Assembly: GCA_910587995.1 (NCBI GenBank)
Contig: CAJUNS010000004.1
Span: 75,191-139,190 of the forward strand
Direction: 5' to 3'
Length of the DNA stretch: 64,000 bases
Source: an uncultured Oscillospiraceae bacterium
Lineage (GTDB): Bacteria; Bacillota; Clostridia; Oscillospirales; Acutalibacteraceae
The notes under the pieces were generated by a model, which did not search any database, was not told where the DNA came from, and saw only the letters and a program-made list of their open reading frames with translations. Below are positions 50,622 to 59,699 of this stretch, piece by piece (within the stretch, counting starts at the first letter, position 1; every line of letters begins with the position of its first letter). The translations under genes and the position numbers were made by a program.

Positions 50622-51019
50622 CTACCCGAAATACAGCTCATAAAACTTATCGTCTAATGCCAGCATTGTGTCAACGTCATAGTATCTTGCGGTAGTATTC
50701 CTTCCGTCAATCGCCTTCAGAAAACCATACTCTTTTGGGTTCCGCGGGTCAGCTCCACTGTCTGTCCTCTTGATACGGCAGCAAGCATATCCTACCACAA
50801 CGTGAGCTTCCGATAAACCGGTATGCCCTTTAATATTAACCAGCATTAACTTGTTGCCTGCGCTTGCGTTATGGATATCCCAATATGTAGGGTTATATTC
50901 ACCATATAACGAAATATTAATATTTAAGTAGCCGAAAGTTTCTTGAGCGTAATAACCCTTTTTTCCCAGGCTACTCCTCCCCCATCTTTTACAGGGGCAT
51001 TTTTCGTTTTCTTTTTCAT
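50622..51019 (-). pseudogene. Frameshifted small gene, resembling C-terminal part of a C39/papain-like peptidase
   Basis: ATG 51019, after GGGAGG, reads MKKKTKNAPVKDGGGVAWEK and then, after a run of six A (50964-50959), drops out of frame and stops. Adding one A, or a -1 shift, continues KGYYAQETFGYLNINISLYG to a TAG at 50622, about 132 residues in all. The tail has EAHVVVGYACC, FLKAIDGRNTTARYY and VDTMLALDD, reminiscent of the His-containing half of C39-like peptidases, without an obvious catalytic Cys. AT-rich composition suggests acquired DNA. Mutation, sequencing error or slippage on the A-tract are all possible. Confidence 0.6.
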
Positions 51020-51051
51020 GGAGAGGCCTCCCTTTTTTGTTTCTTTAAATA

Positions 51052-51080
51052 ATTGTATATCACCATATCCACTTTGTCAA
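51052..51080 (-). promoter_or_regulatory. Consensus promoter of the frameshifted gene and its neighbour
   Basis: Minus strand: TTGACA (51080-51075), 17-bp spacer, TACAAT (51057-51052). Confidence 0.8.
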
Positions 51081-51188
51081 GTATTATTATGAAATTTGTT
51101 CTTTAAGCAACCTGACCTAAGCGGTTCAAATAAAAACATTTCCCACGCTCACTCGCTATACACTAAGCCCGCAAATTTATAAAACAAG

Positions 51189-51221
51189 AGACCGGCCGGG
51201 AGACCCCGCGCCGGTCTTTTT
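51189..51221 (-). terminator. Terminator after the group B hydrogenase gene
   Basis: AGACCGGC (51189-51196) pairs with GCCGGTCT (51210-51217). T runs occur on both sides; it lies 24 bp beyond the hydrogenase stop. Confidence 0.7.
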
Positions 51222-51244
51222 ATTTTCCCTTACGGGCCAGCTTT

Positions 51245-52690
51245 TTAGATGTTATAAACCGACACCGCGTCGCCTATGGTCTTTTCCATGGCTTCCCGGC
51301 CGTATTTGTCCACCTCGGCCTTGTTCTTCTCCCCGTGGGTCAGGCAGCCCGCGCCGCCAATGCAGCCGCCGGTGCAGGCCATGCCCTCAATGAAGTTGCC
51401 GGCCAAAGCGTTTTTGGACTTTTTAAGCAATGCCATACGGCAGGCCTCAATGCCATCGCAGGGCACGGCTTTCAGATCGAACTCAATGCCCTGCTCCTTC
51501 ATGGCCTGGGCCACCGCGTCGGACACACCGCCGGACCGGGCGAAAATGCGCCCATAATACGAGGCGTTGTCCAACACGTCCTCGGGAAGGGTGGTGATGT
51601 CCAGATCCCGGCTGTCAAACAGAGCCTGGAGTTCCTCAAAGGTCAGCACCGTGTCGATCAGAGGCCGCACCCGCTCCTGGCGGGCCTCTGCCTTTTTGGC
51701 GGTGCATGGGCCAATGAACACCACCTTGGCGGTGGGGTCGGTCTCCTTCAAGTATTTAGCCAGCCGGGCCATGGGCGAAAGGTTGTGGGAGATGTGCTCC
51801 TGGAGCTCCGGGAAGGCGGACTTGATGTAGCTGACAAAGCCCGGGCAGCAGGAGCTGGTCAAAAAGCCCTTCTCCGCCAGCTCACGGGACTCCTCCATGG
51901 CCACCATGTCCGCGCCCAGGGCGGCCTCAATGACCGTGAAGAAGCCCAGCTCCTTTAGGCCGGTGATAACCTGGCCCAGGTTGGCGTAAGTAAACTGGCT
52001 GGAAATGGAGGGAGCCACCACCGCATACACCTTGTACTTCTGGTTGTTCTCGCTCTTTTTCAGCATGTCGATCACGTTGAGCATGAAGGATTTATCCGTC
52101 ACCGCGCCAAAGGGGCACATGTAGACGCAGGCCCCGCACTGGATGCACTTCCCGTCATCAATAGCCGCGGCGTTGTTCTCGTTGATGGAGATGGCCTTTA
52201 CCTTGCAGGCCACTTGGCAGGGGCGCTTGCGGTCCACAATGGCGGAATAGGGGCAGACCTTGGCGCACTGGCCGCACTCCACGCACTTGGTTTTGTCAAT
52301 GTGCGCCACATGGTTGTGGTCAAAAGAGATGGCGCCCCGCTTGCACACGTCCTCACAGCGGTGGGCCAGGCACCCCCGGCAGGAGTCGGTGACCTCGTAC
52401 CCAGCGGCGGGGCACTCGTCGCAGGCAATGTCAATGACCTCGATAATGTTGGGGTTGTCGGCATGGCCTCCCATGGCCATCTTCACCCGTTCGGCCAAAA
52501 TGGCCCGCTCCTTGTACACGCAGCAGCGCATGGTGGGCTCTTTGCCGGGAACGATGGTCTTGGGAATGTCCATCATGTTCTCCAGGAGTTTATCCTCCCA
52601 GGCAAGCCGGGCGGTCTCCCGAAGGACCTTGTATTTTAAGTATTGCACCTTGGTGTCAAATCTTCTCAGCGTCTGGTTCGGTTGGCTCAC
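51245..52690 (-). CDS. Monomeric [FeFe] hydrogenase, group B type
   Basis: The 481-residue protein has an N-terminal Cys-rich region (C90-C116), ferredoxin-type [4Fe-4S] motifs (C136ECGQCAKVC; C182IQCGACVYMC) and the H-cluster domain. The domain signatures are SSCCPGF (C281-C282), IGPCTAKK (C329) and MACTGGCIGGAGC (C439, C443). The CCPGF form and the THGEKNKAEVDKYG tail match group B monomeric hydrogenases of anaerobic Clostridia. They are thought to couple ferredoxin to H2, but their physiology is poorly known. It belongs with the sensory hydrogenase/phosphatase genes upstream, separated from them by the repeat region. Confidence 0.9.
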   Translation of the reverse strand: MSQPNQTLRRFDTKVQYLKYKVLRETARLAWEDKLLENMMDIPKTIVPGKEPTMRCCVYKERAILAERVKMAMGGHADNPNIIEVIDIACDECPAAGYEVTDSCRGCLAHRCEDVCKRGAISFDHNHVAHIDKTKCVECGQCAKVCPYSAIVDRKRPCQVACKVKAISINENNAAAIDDGKCIQCGACVYMCPFGAVTDKSFMLNVIDMLKKSENNQKYKVYAVVAPSISSQFTYANLGQVITGLKELGFFTVIEAALGADMVAMEESRELAEKGFLTSSCCPGFVSYIKSAFPELQEHISHNLSPMARLAKYLKETDPTAKVVFIGPCTAKKAEARQERVRPLIDTVLTFEELQALFDSRDLDITTLPEDVLDNASYYGRIFARSGGVSDAVAQAMKEQGIEFDLKAVPCDGIEACRMALLKKSKNALAGNFIEGMACTGGCIGGAGCLTHGEKNKAEVDKYGREAMEKTIGDAVSVYNI

Positions 52691-52747
52691 TTGGGGTCCT
52701 CCTTATGGAATGAGTAAGTATAAAGGGCCCGCCAGAGAACACGCAAT

Positions 52748-53000
<253 letters not shown>

Positions 53001-53233
53001 GGCCTCCGGCGGGTTAAGGAACTTCTTGAAAGAAGTTCCTTAACAATCTTCAAAGACTTTTACATGTTTGGCGGGGGTGGAAGGCGGAAGCTGGGCGCTC
53101 GGTTTGAGGCTTGCGGTTTTCCTTAGGCCGAGGTGGACACAAGTCTATTACGCAGCCCCCTCGCGGGCGACTCAACTTCCTGATACCCCGCCGCCAGCAC
53201 GCGCGTGTGGATGCAACGTCACGTTGCCGCTGG
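53001..53233. repeat. Tandem repeat unit 2 (family A hairpin)
   Basis: It repeats unit 1 in the same order: GGCCTCCGGCGGG, hairpin 53013-53027/53030-53044, CAATCTTCAA, GGAAGCTGGGCGCTCGGTTT, then GCCAGCACGC. It ends right at the stop codon of the phosphatase gene. Confidence 0.85.
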
Positions 53234-54406
53234 CTAGAAGTAGCTCACTTTTACTCGTTTGCCCATTTGCTTGAGGCAGTCCACCAGCTCTTCGGCCAGG
53301 CTCATTTTGATGCTAAACGTAATGGGCAGGTCCGGGTTCTGGTGGGCGGGGTTGATGGCCCGGCCCACATAGAAGTTGATGTCCGTGGCCTCCTCAAACA
53401 GGAAACGGCTGATCATGGCCGCGCCGTCCCGCTTCATGCCCCAGTCCTCATAGCGGTCGTTGTCCTTCAAATAGTCCTTGGCGTATTCCAGCACCCGAGC
53501 AATGGTGATCACACCCTCAGTCACCAGGTCCACACCCTCAATCTCGGCAGTGGGCGGCAGGTCAGAGCCCTCAAAGTTCAGGCTGGGGCGCAGGGGCTTG
53601 CGCAGGAACTTGGCCGCGATGGTAGAGGTGGTGCCACCGCAGATGATATGCTTGCCCTCTTTGGAGAAGAACAGGCTCATCATCCGGTCGCAGTCGTCCC
53701 GGTTGGAGGGCGGGCCAAAGAGCATGTTCATGGGCTCCCGCTTGCGAATGCGCACCACAGCGGAGGTCACATCGTCCTTGGGCTCGCCGCCATAGAGCTT
53801 GTAGCACTCGTCCACCAGCATGGTGGAGAGGGTCTTGGCCGTGTAGCCCGCCAGCACAATGGTCTCCATAAAGCTGGTAATATCCTCAATGGCCCAGCCG
53901 AAATTGTACTCGATGCCAATGCCCGCATGGGGGCACCCATCGCTCATGGCGATGAACACATCGTTCTCCCGCAGGGGGATGGAGGACTTAAAAATCTGCT
54001 TGCCGCCAATGTTCATCTCGGTCTTGGGATAATCGTAGTTAACCCCGTCCCGCAGCAGAATCACATGGGGGTTGTCGTACTGAATGAGCTCGGCGGTCTG
54101 GTTGTTTTGCAGGTGGATGATGGTGAAGGTGGAGTAGGCCACCCCATGCTCGGAGCTGACGGGCAGCGTGGCGGCCACGGCGGAAACGCACTCCTCCAGG
54201 GGCATGCCCTCGGCCATCATGGTGGAAATGATCTTGGAGGTGAGGGTGGAAAGGATGCTGGCCTTTACCCCGCTGCCCAAACCGTCCGCCAGCACCACCA
54301 CCGTGGAGTTGTCGCCCTGCTCAATTACGTCCACATGGTCGCCGCAGAGCTGCTCGCCAAAATGGTTGATGCTCTTGTATCCGATATCCGCGCACAGGTC
54401 ATTCAT
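53234..54406 (-). CDS. SpoIIE/PP2C-type protein phosphatase linked to hydrogenases
   Basis: The 390-residue protein has an N-terminal PP2C/SpoIIE phosphatase domain (about 1-235). It shows ADIGYKSINHFGEQLCGDHVDV, VVLADGLGSGVKAS (metal Asp), AMSDGCPHAG and KDDVTSAVVRI (final metal Asp). A C-terminal region of unknown type (about 236-390) follows. It likely dephosphorylates Ser/Thr on a regulator in response to the sensory hydrogenase. Its start overlaps the end of the group C hydrogenase gene by eight bases. Group C hydrogenases next to PP2C phosphatases are a known genomic pairing. Confidence 0.88.
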   Translation of the reverse strand: MNDLCADIGYKSINHFGEQLCGDHVDVIEQGDNSTVVVLADGLGSGVKASILSTLTSKIISTMMAEGMPLEECVSAVAATLPVSSEHGVAYSTFTIIHLQNNQTAELIQYDNPHVILLRDGVNYDYPKTEMNIGGKQIFKSSIPLRENDVFIAMSDGCPHAGIGIEYNFGWAIEDITSFMETIVLAGYTAKTLSTMLVDECYKLYGGEPKDDVTSAVVRIRKREPMNMLFGPPSNRDDCDRMMSLFFSKEGKHIICGGTTSTIAAKFLRKPLRPSLNFEGSDLPPTAEIEGVDLVTEGVITIARVLEYAKDYLKDNDRYEDWGMKRDGAAMISRFLFEEATDINFYVGRAINPAHQNPDLPITFSIKMSLAEELVDCLKQMGKRVKVSYF

Positions 54407-56069
54407 CGGTGATCGACTCCTTCAGCTTTGTCAGCGCGATCTTGGTCTCGGCGGCGGTCTCGCCCAGCAGCGAGGCGATGTCCTGCACAATGCGCATCTG
54501 CTTTTCCACCACCTTGTCGGCCACTTCCACGGTCTGGCGGCTGATGTCCTCCTTGCGCTCCCGCTCCAGCTGCTCGTCGGTAATGTCGCGCATAATGCAG
54601 ATCAGCAGGCGCAGGTCCCGGTCGTAGACCACGGTCTGCTCTACATAGCACTTGTATTCCGCCAGGTAGGTCCTCTGGTCCCGAACCTCCCGCTTGGTGT
54701 TGAGCACATTGAGGAACACGGTGGGGTCCAGCACCCGCACCACCGGCTCGCCCAGCACATCGGAGGCGGCCCGGATGTTCATAATCTTCCGGGCGGCGGC
54801 ATTAATCTGCTGAACCTCCAAATCCTCATTAAGCACCAAAAGCCCGTTGGGCGTGTTGTTCACAATGGCGTCGGAGAAGCCCTCGGCCTTGTCCTTGAGG
54901 AAGGGCAGGCACATGCTGATCTCCGCCTTGCCCTGGCACACGGCGGCGGCCTTTTCCCGGCAGGTATCATAGCCGCAGGACCCGCAGTTGAGCTCCTGCG
55001 AGGGCTTGAACTTGCCCATCTGCCGCAGCACGGCGTTAATCTCCGCCTCGGTGGGCTGCTGGTTCTGCATCTCCAGGTAAGGCATGGCCTTGCGCATAGC
55101 CCGGGGCTCCGGCTGCTTCACCTCAAAATCCCGGGGGCCGGCAAAGTTAGACACCGCCATATAGTCCCGCACCAGCGAGCGGTGCTCCATCACCGGGCCG
55201 CCCACGCAGCTGCCCGCGCAGATGGACATCTCCACAAAGCACTTGTGCAGCCTGCCGTCCAGAATGTCCCGCAGGGCGGCAATGCAGTTTTCCGCGCCAT
55301 CCAGGGCCAGGTAGGCATAGCCCGGCGCGTCCTGCTCCATGGTTTTGAGAATGCCCCCCGTGGTGGGGAAGAACCGGGCCCGGCTGCACTCGTCCGCGTC
55401 CATCTGGGCCTCGGGCTTCACCCCGGCGGACTCCAGCCAGCCGGAAAGCTCCTCAAAGGTAAGTACGCTGTCCACAATGCCCTCATAGCGCGCCGCCTCG
55501 TCCTTTTTGGCCACGCAGGGACCGATGAACACGGTTTTGGCCCCTGGCACCCGCTGCTTAATGTCCTTGCAGTGGGCCAGCATGGGCGAGTCCACGTCCG
55601 CCAAAAACTCCAGCGCCGCCGGGAAGTGCTTTTGAATCAGCAGGTTTACCGAGTGGCAGCAGGAGCTGATGATTACATCCCGGCCATCCTCCTTGAGCAT
55701 GCGCTCATATTCCGTTTTGACCATTGTGGCGCCAATGGCGGTCTCCTCCACATCGAAGAAGCCCAGCTGCTTCAGGGCCTTTCGCATGGCGCCAATGCCC
55801 ACCCCGGGGTAGTTGGCCACAAAAGAGGGGGCCAGGCTGGCGATCACCGGGCCGCCCGCCTGCATCAGCACCTTGACCTTCTCGGTCTCGTCCACAATCT
55901 CCTTGGCGTTCTGGGGGCACACCACAAAGCACTGGCCGCACAGAATGCACTCGTCCGCCAAAATATGGGCCTGACTGCCGGAGAACTTGATGGCCTTTAC
56001 AGGGCAGTGGCGGATGCATTTATAGCAGTTTTTACAGTTCGATTTCTTCAGCCGCAAACAGTCCGGCAT
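54399..56069 (-). CDS. Sensory [FeFe] hydrogenase, group C type, with PAS domain
   Basis: The 556-residue protein has two [4Fe-4S] ferredoxin motifs (C12-C22 and C41-C51) and an H-cluster-type domain with ISSCCHSVN (C137-C138), IGPCVAKK (C185) and EMSICAGSC (C284, C288). A four-Cys Fe-S domain (NCGSCGYDTC, C362-C387), a PAS domain (about 395-510; NTPNGLLVLNEDLEVQQINAAARKIM) and a C-terminal coiled coil follow. The altered H-cluster residues (CCHS instead of CCP) and PAS fusion fit group C sensory hydrogenases, thought to sense H2 or redox state and signal to the adjacent phosphatase. True H2 binding is not shown by sequence. Confidence 0.88.
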   Translation of the reverse strand: MPDCLRLKKSNCKNCYKCIRHCPVKAIKFSGSQAHILADECILCGQCFVVCPQNAKEIVDETEKVKVLMQAGGPVIASLAPSFVANYPGVGIGAMRKALKQLGFFDVEETAIGATMVKTEYERMLKEDGRDVIISSCCHSVNLLIQKHFPAALEFLADVDSPMLAHCKDIKQRVPGAKTVFIGPCVAKKDEAARYEGIVDSVLTFEELSGWLESAGVKPEAQMDADECSRARFFPTTGGILKTMEQDAPGYAYLALDGAENCIAALRDILDGRLHKCFVEMSICAGSCVGGPVMEHRSLVRDYMAVSNFAGPRDFEVKQPEPRAMRKAMPYLEMQNQQPTEAEINAVLRQMGKFKPSQELNCGSCGYDTCREKAAAVCQGKAEISMCLPFLKDKAEGFSDAIVNNTPNGLLVLNEDLEVQQINAAARKIMNIRAASDVLGEPVVRVLDPTVFLNVLNTKREVRDQRTYLAEYKCYVEQTVVYDRDLRLLICIMRDITDEQLERERKEDISRQTVEVADKVVEKQMRIVQDIASLLGETAAETKIALTKLKESITDE

Positions 56070-56114
56070 ATCCGCAGTCTCCTTTCCAAATCGAGAGTCG
56101 CCCGAACGCCGGGC

Positions 56115-56354
56115 TTAGGCCTTGGCCTTGATCTGGGTGTTGAAGAAGTCCTCCACCGTCTCGGGAGAAACGGAATGGAAGGCGTCGTCCACGGTAACGC
56201 ACACGCCCTGCTGGCACTTGCCCATGCAGAAGGTGCCGGAGAGGTCCACTTTCTCCTTCAGGCCGTTGTCGGCGATGAGGTGCTGGAGCTGCTCCACCAC
56301 CTGACGGGAACCTTTGATGTGGCAGGAGCTGCCGATGCACACTGTAACTTTCAT
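56115..56354 (-). CDS. Thioredoxin-like [2Fe-2S] ferredoxin
   Basis: The 79-residue protein has the four-cysteine pattern of NuoE/HydC-type [2Fe-2S] domains: C6 and C11 (VCIGSSCHIKG), C43 and C47 (FCMGKCQQGVCV). It is an electron carrier or accessory subunit for the hydrogenase encoded downstream on the same strand. TTAAGGAGGCCATATCAA precedes the ATG. It is the first gene of the hydrogenase operon, read from the TTGCAA...TAGAAT promoter. Confidence 0.85.
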   Translation of the reverse strand: MKVTVCIGSSCHIKGSRQVVEQLQHLIADNGLKEKVDLSGTFCMGKCQQGVCVTVDDAFHSVSPETVEDFFNTQIKAKA

Positions 56355-56396
56355 TTGATATGGCCTCCTTAAAGAGAGTAATGTATGTCTGGCTTT

Positions 56397-56425
56397 ATTC
56401 TAACATTTTTTCTGATTTTTTGCAA
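56397..56425 (-). promoter_or_regulatory. Promoter of the hydrogenase operon
   Basis: Minus strand: TTGCAA (56425-56420), 17-bp spacer, TAGAAT (56402-56397), about 40 bp before the first ATG. Confidence 0.7.
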
Positions 56426-56453
56426 TGAGTATTTTGATCAATCTTGCCCCAGT

Positions 56454-56487
56454 TATCGATACATATTTATCGATATTTCACATGTGA
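56454..56487. promoter_or_regulatory. Candidate operator: TATCGATA pair plus TCACATGTGA
   Basis: TATCGATA occurs at 56454-56461 and 56468-56475, six bases apart, followed at 56478-56487 by the palindrome TCACATGTGA. It lies 29-62 bp upstream of the hydrogenase operon's -35, an activator-like position. No known regulator is assigned. Confidence 0.5.
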
Positions 56488-56534
56488 TTTCCTTCCTCCT
56501 TCCATCGCCATGCAAAAGAAAGGCAAAAAATGGA

Positions 56535-56558
56535 GGCCAGCAAAGAGTTTTGCTGGCC
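56535..56558 (-). terminator. Terminator of the MATE gene
   Basis: GGCCAGCAAA (56535-56544) pairs with TTTGCTGGCC (56549-56558). On the minus strand it is followed by TCCATTTTTTG. Confidence 0.85.
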
Positions 56559-56606
56559 TTTTGCATGGCGCCCCAACGCCAAGCGCCTGTCTTTTATCGT
56601 TAACGC

Positions 56607-57995
56607 CTACAGCCGGATGTGAATCCACTTTCCCTTGCGGAAGCGAATAAAGGTGAGCGCAAACCGCAGGGCTTGGTCCAAGAAAGTGCCCAGCCACGCG
56701 CCGATGAGCCCTACCCCCAGAGGATAGCACAGCAGCCAGCTGACGCCCGGGCGGATGCAGGTGACGCTGATTAAGGACACCAGCGCCGTAAACTTGGTAT
56801 CCCCCGCCCCCCGCAGGCAGCCAAAAAGGGTCACCTGCTCAATTTGGAACAGCAGCGTCACGCTGAGGATTCGCATAATCTGCGCGCCATAGTCCAAAAT
56901 TACCTGTTCCCGGCTGAAAAGCATGAAAATTTCCTTGCCAAAGAGAAAATAGACCGCGGCCACCGCCAGGGCGGCAATCAGCCCCAGCTTTTGGCACACA
57001 TTGCCGTATATCTTGGCCATGTCCGGCCGCTTGCGCCCCAGGCTTTGGCCAATGAGGGTTACCGCGGCCACGGAGAGGCCGTCGCCAAAGGAAAAGGACA
57101 TGCTCATTAGGTTCATGCCAATCTGATGAGCCGCCAGCTGGGTGGTGCCCAGGTGGGCCACCGTCATGGCAAAAAGCAAGAAGCCAATGCGCAGGCAGAG
57201 CTGCTCCACAAAGGCGCTGGACCCCACGTTGAGCAGCGAGTGGACCGTGGCCCGCTCGGCGATCCAGCCCTTGACGGAGCGCAGATTGAGGAAGCCATCC
57301 TTTTTCAGCACCGAGGCCACGCTGAGGACGCAGGCGCACACCGTGCCAATCACCGTGGCAATGGCCGCGCCCCGCACCCCCAGGGCGGGAAAGCCAAACC
57401 TGCCCCCAATGAGCAGATAGTTGAACAGCACATTGACCGAGTTGGAAATGATGTTGGTGGTCATGGCGATGCGGGTGTTGCCCGCGCCCCGCTGGGCGGC
57501 GTTTAGGCACAGAGAAACCGTGGAAAAGCCAATGCCCCCCATGATGATCTGCAAATACTCCTTGGCGTACTGGTGGGTGTCCGCCTGAGAGCCCACCAGC
57601 CGCACAATGGGCCCGGCAAAGGCCACAAAAACCGCGCTGACCGCCACTGTCAGCAGCAAGGTAACCAACAGGGCCATGCGCACCAGCCGGTTGGCGCTTT
57701 CCCGGTCTCCCGCTCCCTTGCGCCGGGCCACAATGGCCGACACGGCCACGTTCATGGAAAGGAAGACCGCCAGACCCAAGAACTTGGGCTGGGTGGAGAG
57801 CCCCACCGCCGCAATGGCAAACGAGCCCAGGGAGCCCACCATGATCGTATCCACCAGGCCAGCCAGGCACACAAAAAAGGACTCCAACACCGAGGGCCAG
57901 GCCACGTTCAAGGCGTCCCGGACAATGCGCCCGCTGGGGGGCACGTCGCCAATTTCCATACCCTTGCAGACCTTTTGGGGGTTCACGAACTGCAC
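56607..57995 (-). CDS. MATE family efflux transporter
   Basis: A GTG at 57995 (AAAGGAG nine bases upstream) gives 462 residues with about 12 hydrophobic segments. MATE features include AWPSVLESFFVCLAGLVDTIMVGSLG, NAAQRGAGNTRIAM, GVRGAAIATVIGTV, and in the second half NLMSMSFSFGDGLSVAAVTLIGQSLG and FGCLRGAGDTKF. It exports cationic compounds using an ion gradient; the substrate is unknown. It is a different subgroup from the MATE at 9255 and has no regulator beside it. A family B repeat lies just upstream. Confidence 0.9.
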   Translation of the reverse strand: MQFVNPQKVCKGMEIGDVPPSGRIVRDALNVAWPSVLESFFVCLAGLVDTIMVGSLGSFAIAAVGLSTQPKFLGLAVFLSMNVAVSAIVARRKGAGDRESANRLVRMALLVTLLLTVAVSAVFVAFAGPIVRLVGSQADTHQYAKEYLQIIMGGIGFSTVSLCLNAAQRGAGNTRIAMTTNIISNSVNVLFNYLLIGGRFGFPALGVRGAAIATVIGTVCACVLSVASVLKKDGFLNLRSVKGWIAERATVHSLLNVGSSAFVEQLCLRIGFLLFAMTVAHLGTTQLAAHQIGMNLMSMSFSFGDGLSVAAVTLIGQSLGRKRPDMAKIYGNVCQKLGLIAALAVAAVYFLFGKEIFMLFSREQVILDYGAQIMRILSVTLLFQIEQVTLFGCLRGAGDTKFTALVSLISVTCIRPGVSWLLCYPLGVGLIGAWLGTFLDQALRFALTFIRFRKGKWIHIRL

Positions 57996-58094
57996 TGCGT
58001 CCCACTCCTTTACTCAAATAGTTGATTCTGCAATTATTATAGCGCTTTTGGCAGAAAAAAGCAAGCCCGCAAAGCCGCCCGCTAAAAAGAAACC

Positions 58095-58173
58095 GGGAGT
58101 GTCCGTTTCGGAGAGCTTTTTGTGTTCCCCTACAGGAGGGGGAATACAACGGATTATCTCTGTGGTTGGGACG
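58095..58173. repeat. Dispersed palindromic repeat, family B, copy 2
   Basis: GGGAGTGTCCGTTTCGGAGAG, then TTTTTGTGTTCCCC ... GGGGGAATACA, and finally TCTCTGTGGTTGGGAC. It is in the opposite orientation to the copies at 47800 and 59475, and its inner hairpin is shorter. Confidence 0.8.
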
Positions 58174-58179
58174 CCTTCA

Positions 58180-58233
58180 AGAAAACCACCAGCTTGGCAA
58201 AAACCTTGAGAGGCCTCTGCCAAGCTGGTGGTT
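58180..58233 (-). terminator. Terminator of the heat-shock operon
   Basis: AACCACCAGCTTGGCA (58184-58199) pairs perfectly with TGCCAAGCTGGTGGTT (58218-58233). On the minus strand a TTTTCTT tail follows. It ends dnaJ transcription. Confidence 0.85.
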
Positions 58234-58256
58234 GAAATAATTTTATTTCTTTTACG

Positions 58257-59402
58257 CTATTCCCCAAACATATCCTTTAGCTTGGAGAAAAAGCTCTTGC
58301 GCTTTTGATAGTTCTTCTCGTCCGTGGCGCTGTCCAGCTCCGAGAGAATCTCCTTCTGCCGCTTGTTCAGGTTCTTGGGCACTTCCACCGTCACCTTCAC
58401 ATATTGGTCCCCCCGGTCCCGGGACCGCAGGCTCTGAATGCCCTTGCCCTTCAGCCGGAAAGTGTCCCCCGGCTGGGTTCCCTCATGCACATGGTAGCTT
58501 ACCTTTCCGTCCAGGGTGGGCACCTCCACATCGGCCCCCAGCGCCGCCTGGGTAAAGGTAATGGGCATGTCGCAGTACACGTCCCGTCCCCGCCGGGCGA
58601 AGATGGGATGGGGCCGCACAGACACATACACATGCAGGTCGCCGTTGGGCCCGCCGTTGGTTCCGGCGTTGCCTTTGCCACTGACATTCAAAATCTGCTC
58701 ATCGTCAATTCCCGCCGGAATGCTTACCTCAATGCTCTTTCTCCGGCGCACCCGGCCCTTGCCATCACAGGTTTTGCAGGGAGACTCAATGATTTTTCCC
58801 GTTCCCCGGCAGCGGTCGCAGGTCTGGGTGGACTGCACCACCCCAAAGGGCGTGCGCTGGCTGACCCGCCTCTGCCCTGTGCCATGGCACTGCTCGCAGG
58901 TCTTGGGGGTGGTGCCCGCCGCCGCGCCTGTGCCGTGGCAGTCCGAGCAGGTCTCAATCTGCTGGTACTCAATCTGCTTTTTGCAGCCCTTGGCCGCCTC
59001 TTCAAAGCTGACGGCCACATTGGCCTGCACGTCGGAGCCCTGCCGGGGCGCGTTGGGGTTGGCCCGGCGGGAGCCGCCCCCAAAGCCTCCGAAAAAGCTG
59101 TCGAAAATATCGTTGATGTCGAAGCCCGCCCCCTGGAAAGGGTTGCCTCCCGCCGCGCCGCCGCCGAAGTTAGGGTCCACGCCCGCGTGGCCAAACTGAT
59201 CGTACCGGGAGCGCTTCTCTCCGTTGGAGAGCACCTCATAGGCCTCGTTTACCTCTTTAAACTTGGTCTCGGCGTTTTTGTCGCCAGGGTTCAAGTCCGG
59301 GTGGTACTGCTTCGCCATCTTCCGGTAGGCCTTTTTGATCTCGTCCTCGGAAGCGGACTTCTGCACCCCCAGCACCTCATAATAATCTCTTTTATCCGCC
59401 AA
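58257..59402 (-). CDS. dnaJ: Chaperone protein DnaJ
   Basis: The TTG at 59402, nine bases after AGGAG, starts a 381-residue type I DnaJ. It has a J domain with HPD ([10 protein letters not shown]), a Gly/Phe region (about 75-125), four CxxCxGxG zinc repeats ([32 protein letters not shown]) and the C-terminal client-binding domain. It stimulates DnaK ATPase and delivers unfolded substrates. An upstream ATG in the same frame lies inside a repeat and is rejected. A 300-bp gap containing a family B repeat separates it from dnaK. Confidence 0.97.
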   Translation of the reverse strand: MADKRDYYEVLGVQKSASEDEIKKAYRKMAKQYHPDLNPGDKNAETKFKEVNEAYEVLSNGEKRSRYDQFGHAGVDPNFGGGAAGGNPFQGAGFDINDIFDSFFGGFGGGSRRANPNAPRQGSDVQANVAVSFEEAAKGCKKQIEYQQIETCSDCHGTGAAAGTTPKTCEQCHGTGQRRVSQRTPFGVVQSTQTCDRCRGTGKIIESPCKTCDGKGRVRRRKSIEVSIPAGIDDEQILNVSGKGNAGTNGGPNGDLHVYVSVRPHPIFARRGRDVYCDMPITFTQAALGADVEVPTLDGKVSYHVHEGTQPGDTFRLKGKGIQSLRSRDRGDQYVKVTVEVPKNLNKRQKEILSELDSATDEKNYQKRKSFFSKLKDMFGE

Positions 59403-59474
59403 TCCTATCAACTCCTGTATACCTGCACGGATTTTTCCAAAGCCCGCATGAACAGCACAAGATGGGCATTTTCC

Positions 59475-59564
59475 GGGAAGTGTCTCAACCGCAGAGAGAA
59501 TCGTCTGTGTTCCCCCGCCCGCAGGGCGGGGGAACACGAAAAGCTCTCCGAAACGGACACTCCC
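59475..59564. repeat. Dispersed palindromic repeat, family B, copy 3 (between dnaK and dnaJ)
   Basis: GGGAAGTGTCTCAACCGCAGAGAG, inner hairpin TTCCCCCGCCC/GGGCGGGGGAA, then CTCTCCGAAACGGACACTCCC. It closely matches copy 1. It fills much of the unusually long dnaK-dnaJ gap. Confidence 0.85.
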
Positions 59565-59699
59565 ATTTTCCGGGAAAACGCCCATATACTTGCGCTTAAA
59601 AATAACCTCTGTGCAAAACTGATCTCTCTACCTTATCCAGCACTTTACTAATTTAGAACCGCGTCCAGCCGCTCCGGCCGCTTGCCCACGGCCCGGTTC

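Noticed and set aside
54168-56372. Long 734-residue plus-strand ORF
   Set aside because: It is a His/Leu/Gly-rich shadow of the phosphatase, sensory hydrogenase and 2Fe-2S genes, caused by GC-rich codon use.
59403-59585. N-terminal extension of DnaJ to an upstream ATG
   Set aside because: The extension reads through a family B repeat; the J domain starts right after the TTG at 59402, which has a good ribosome site.
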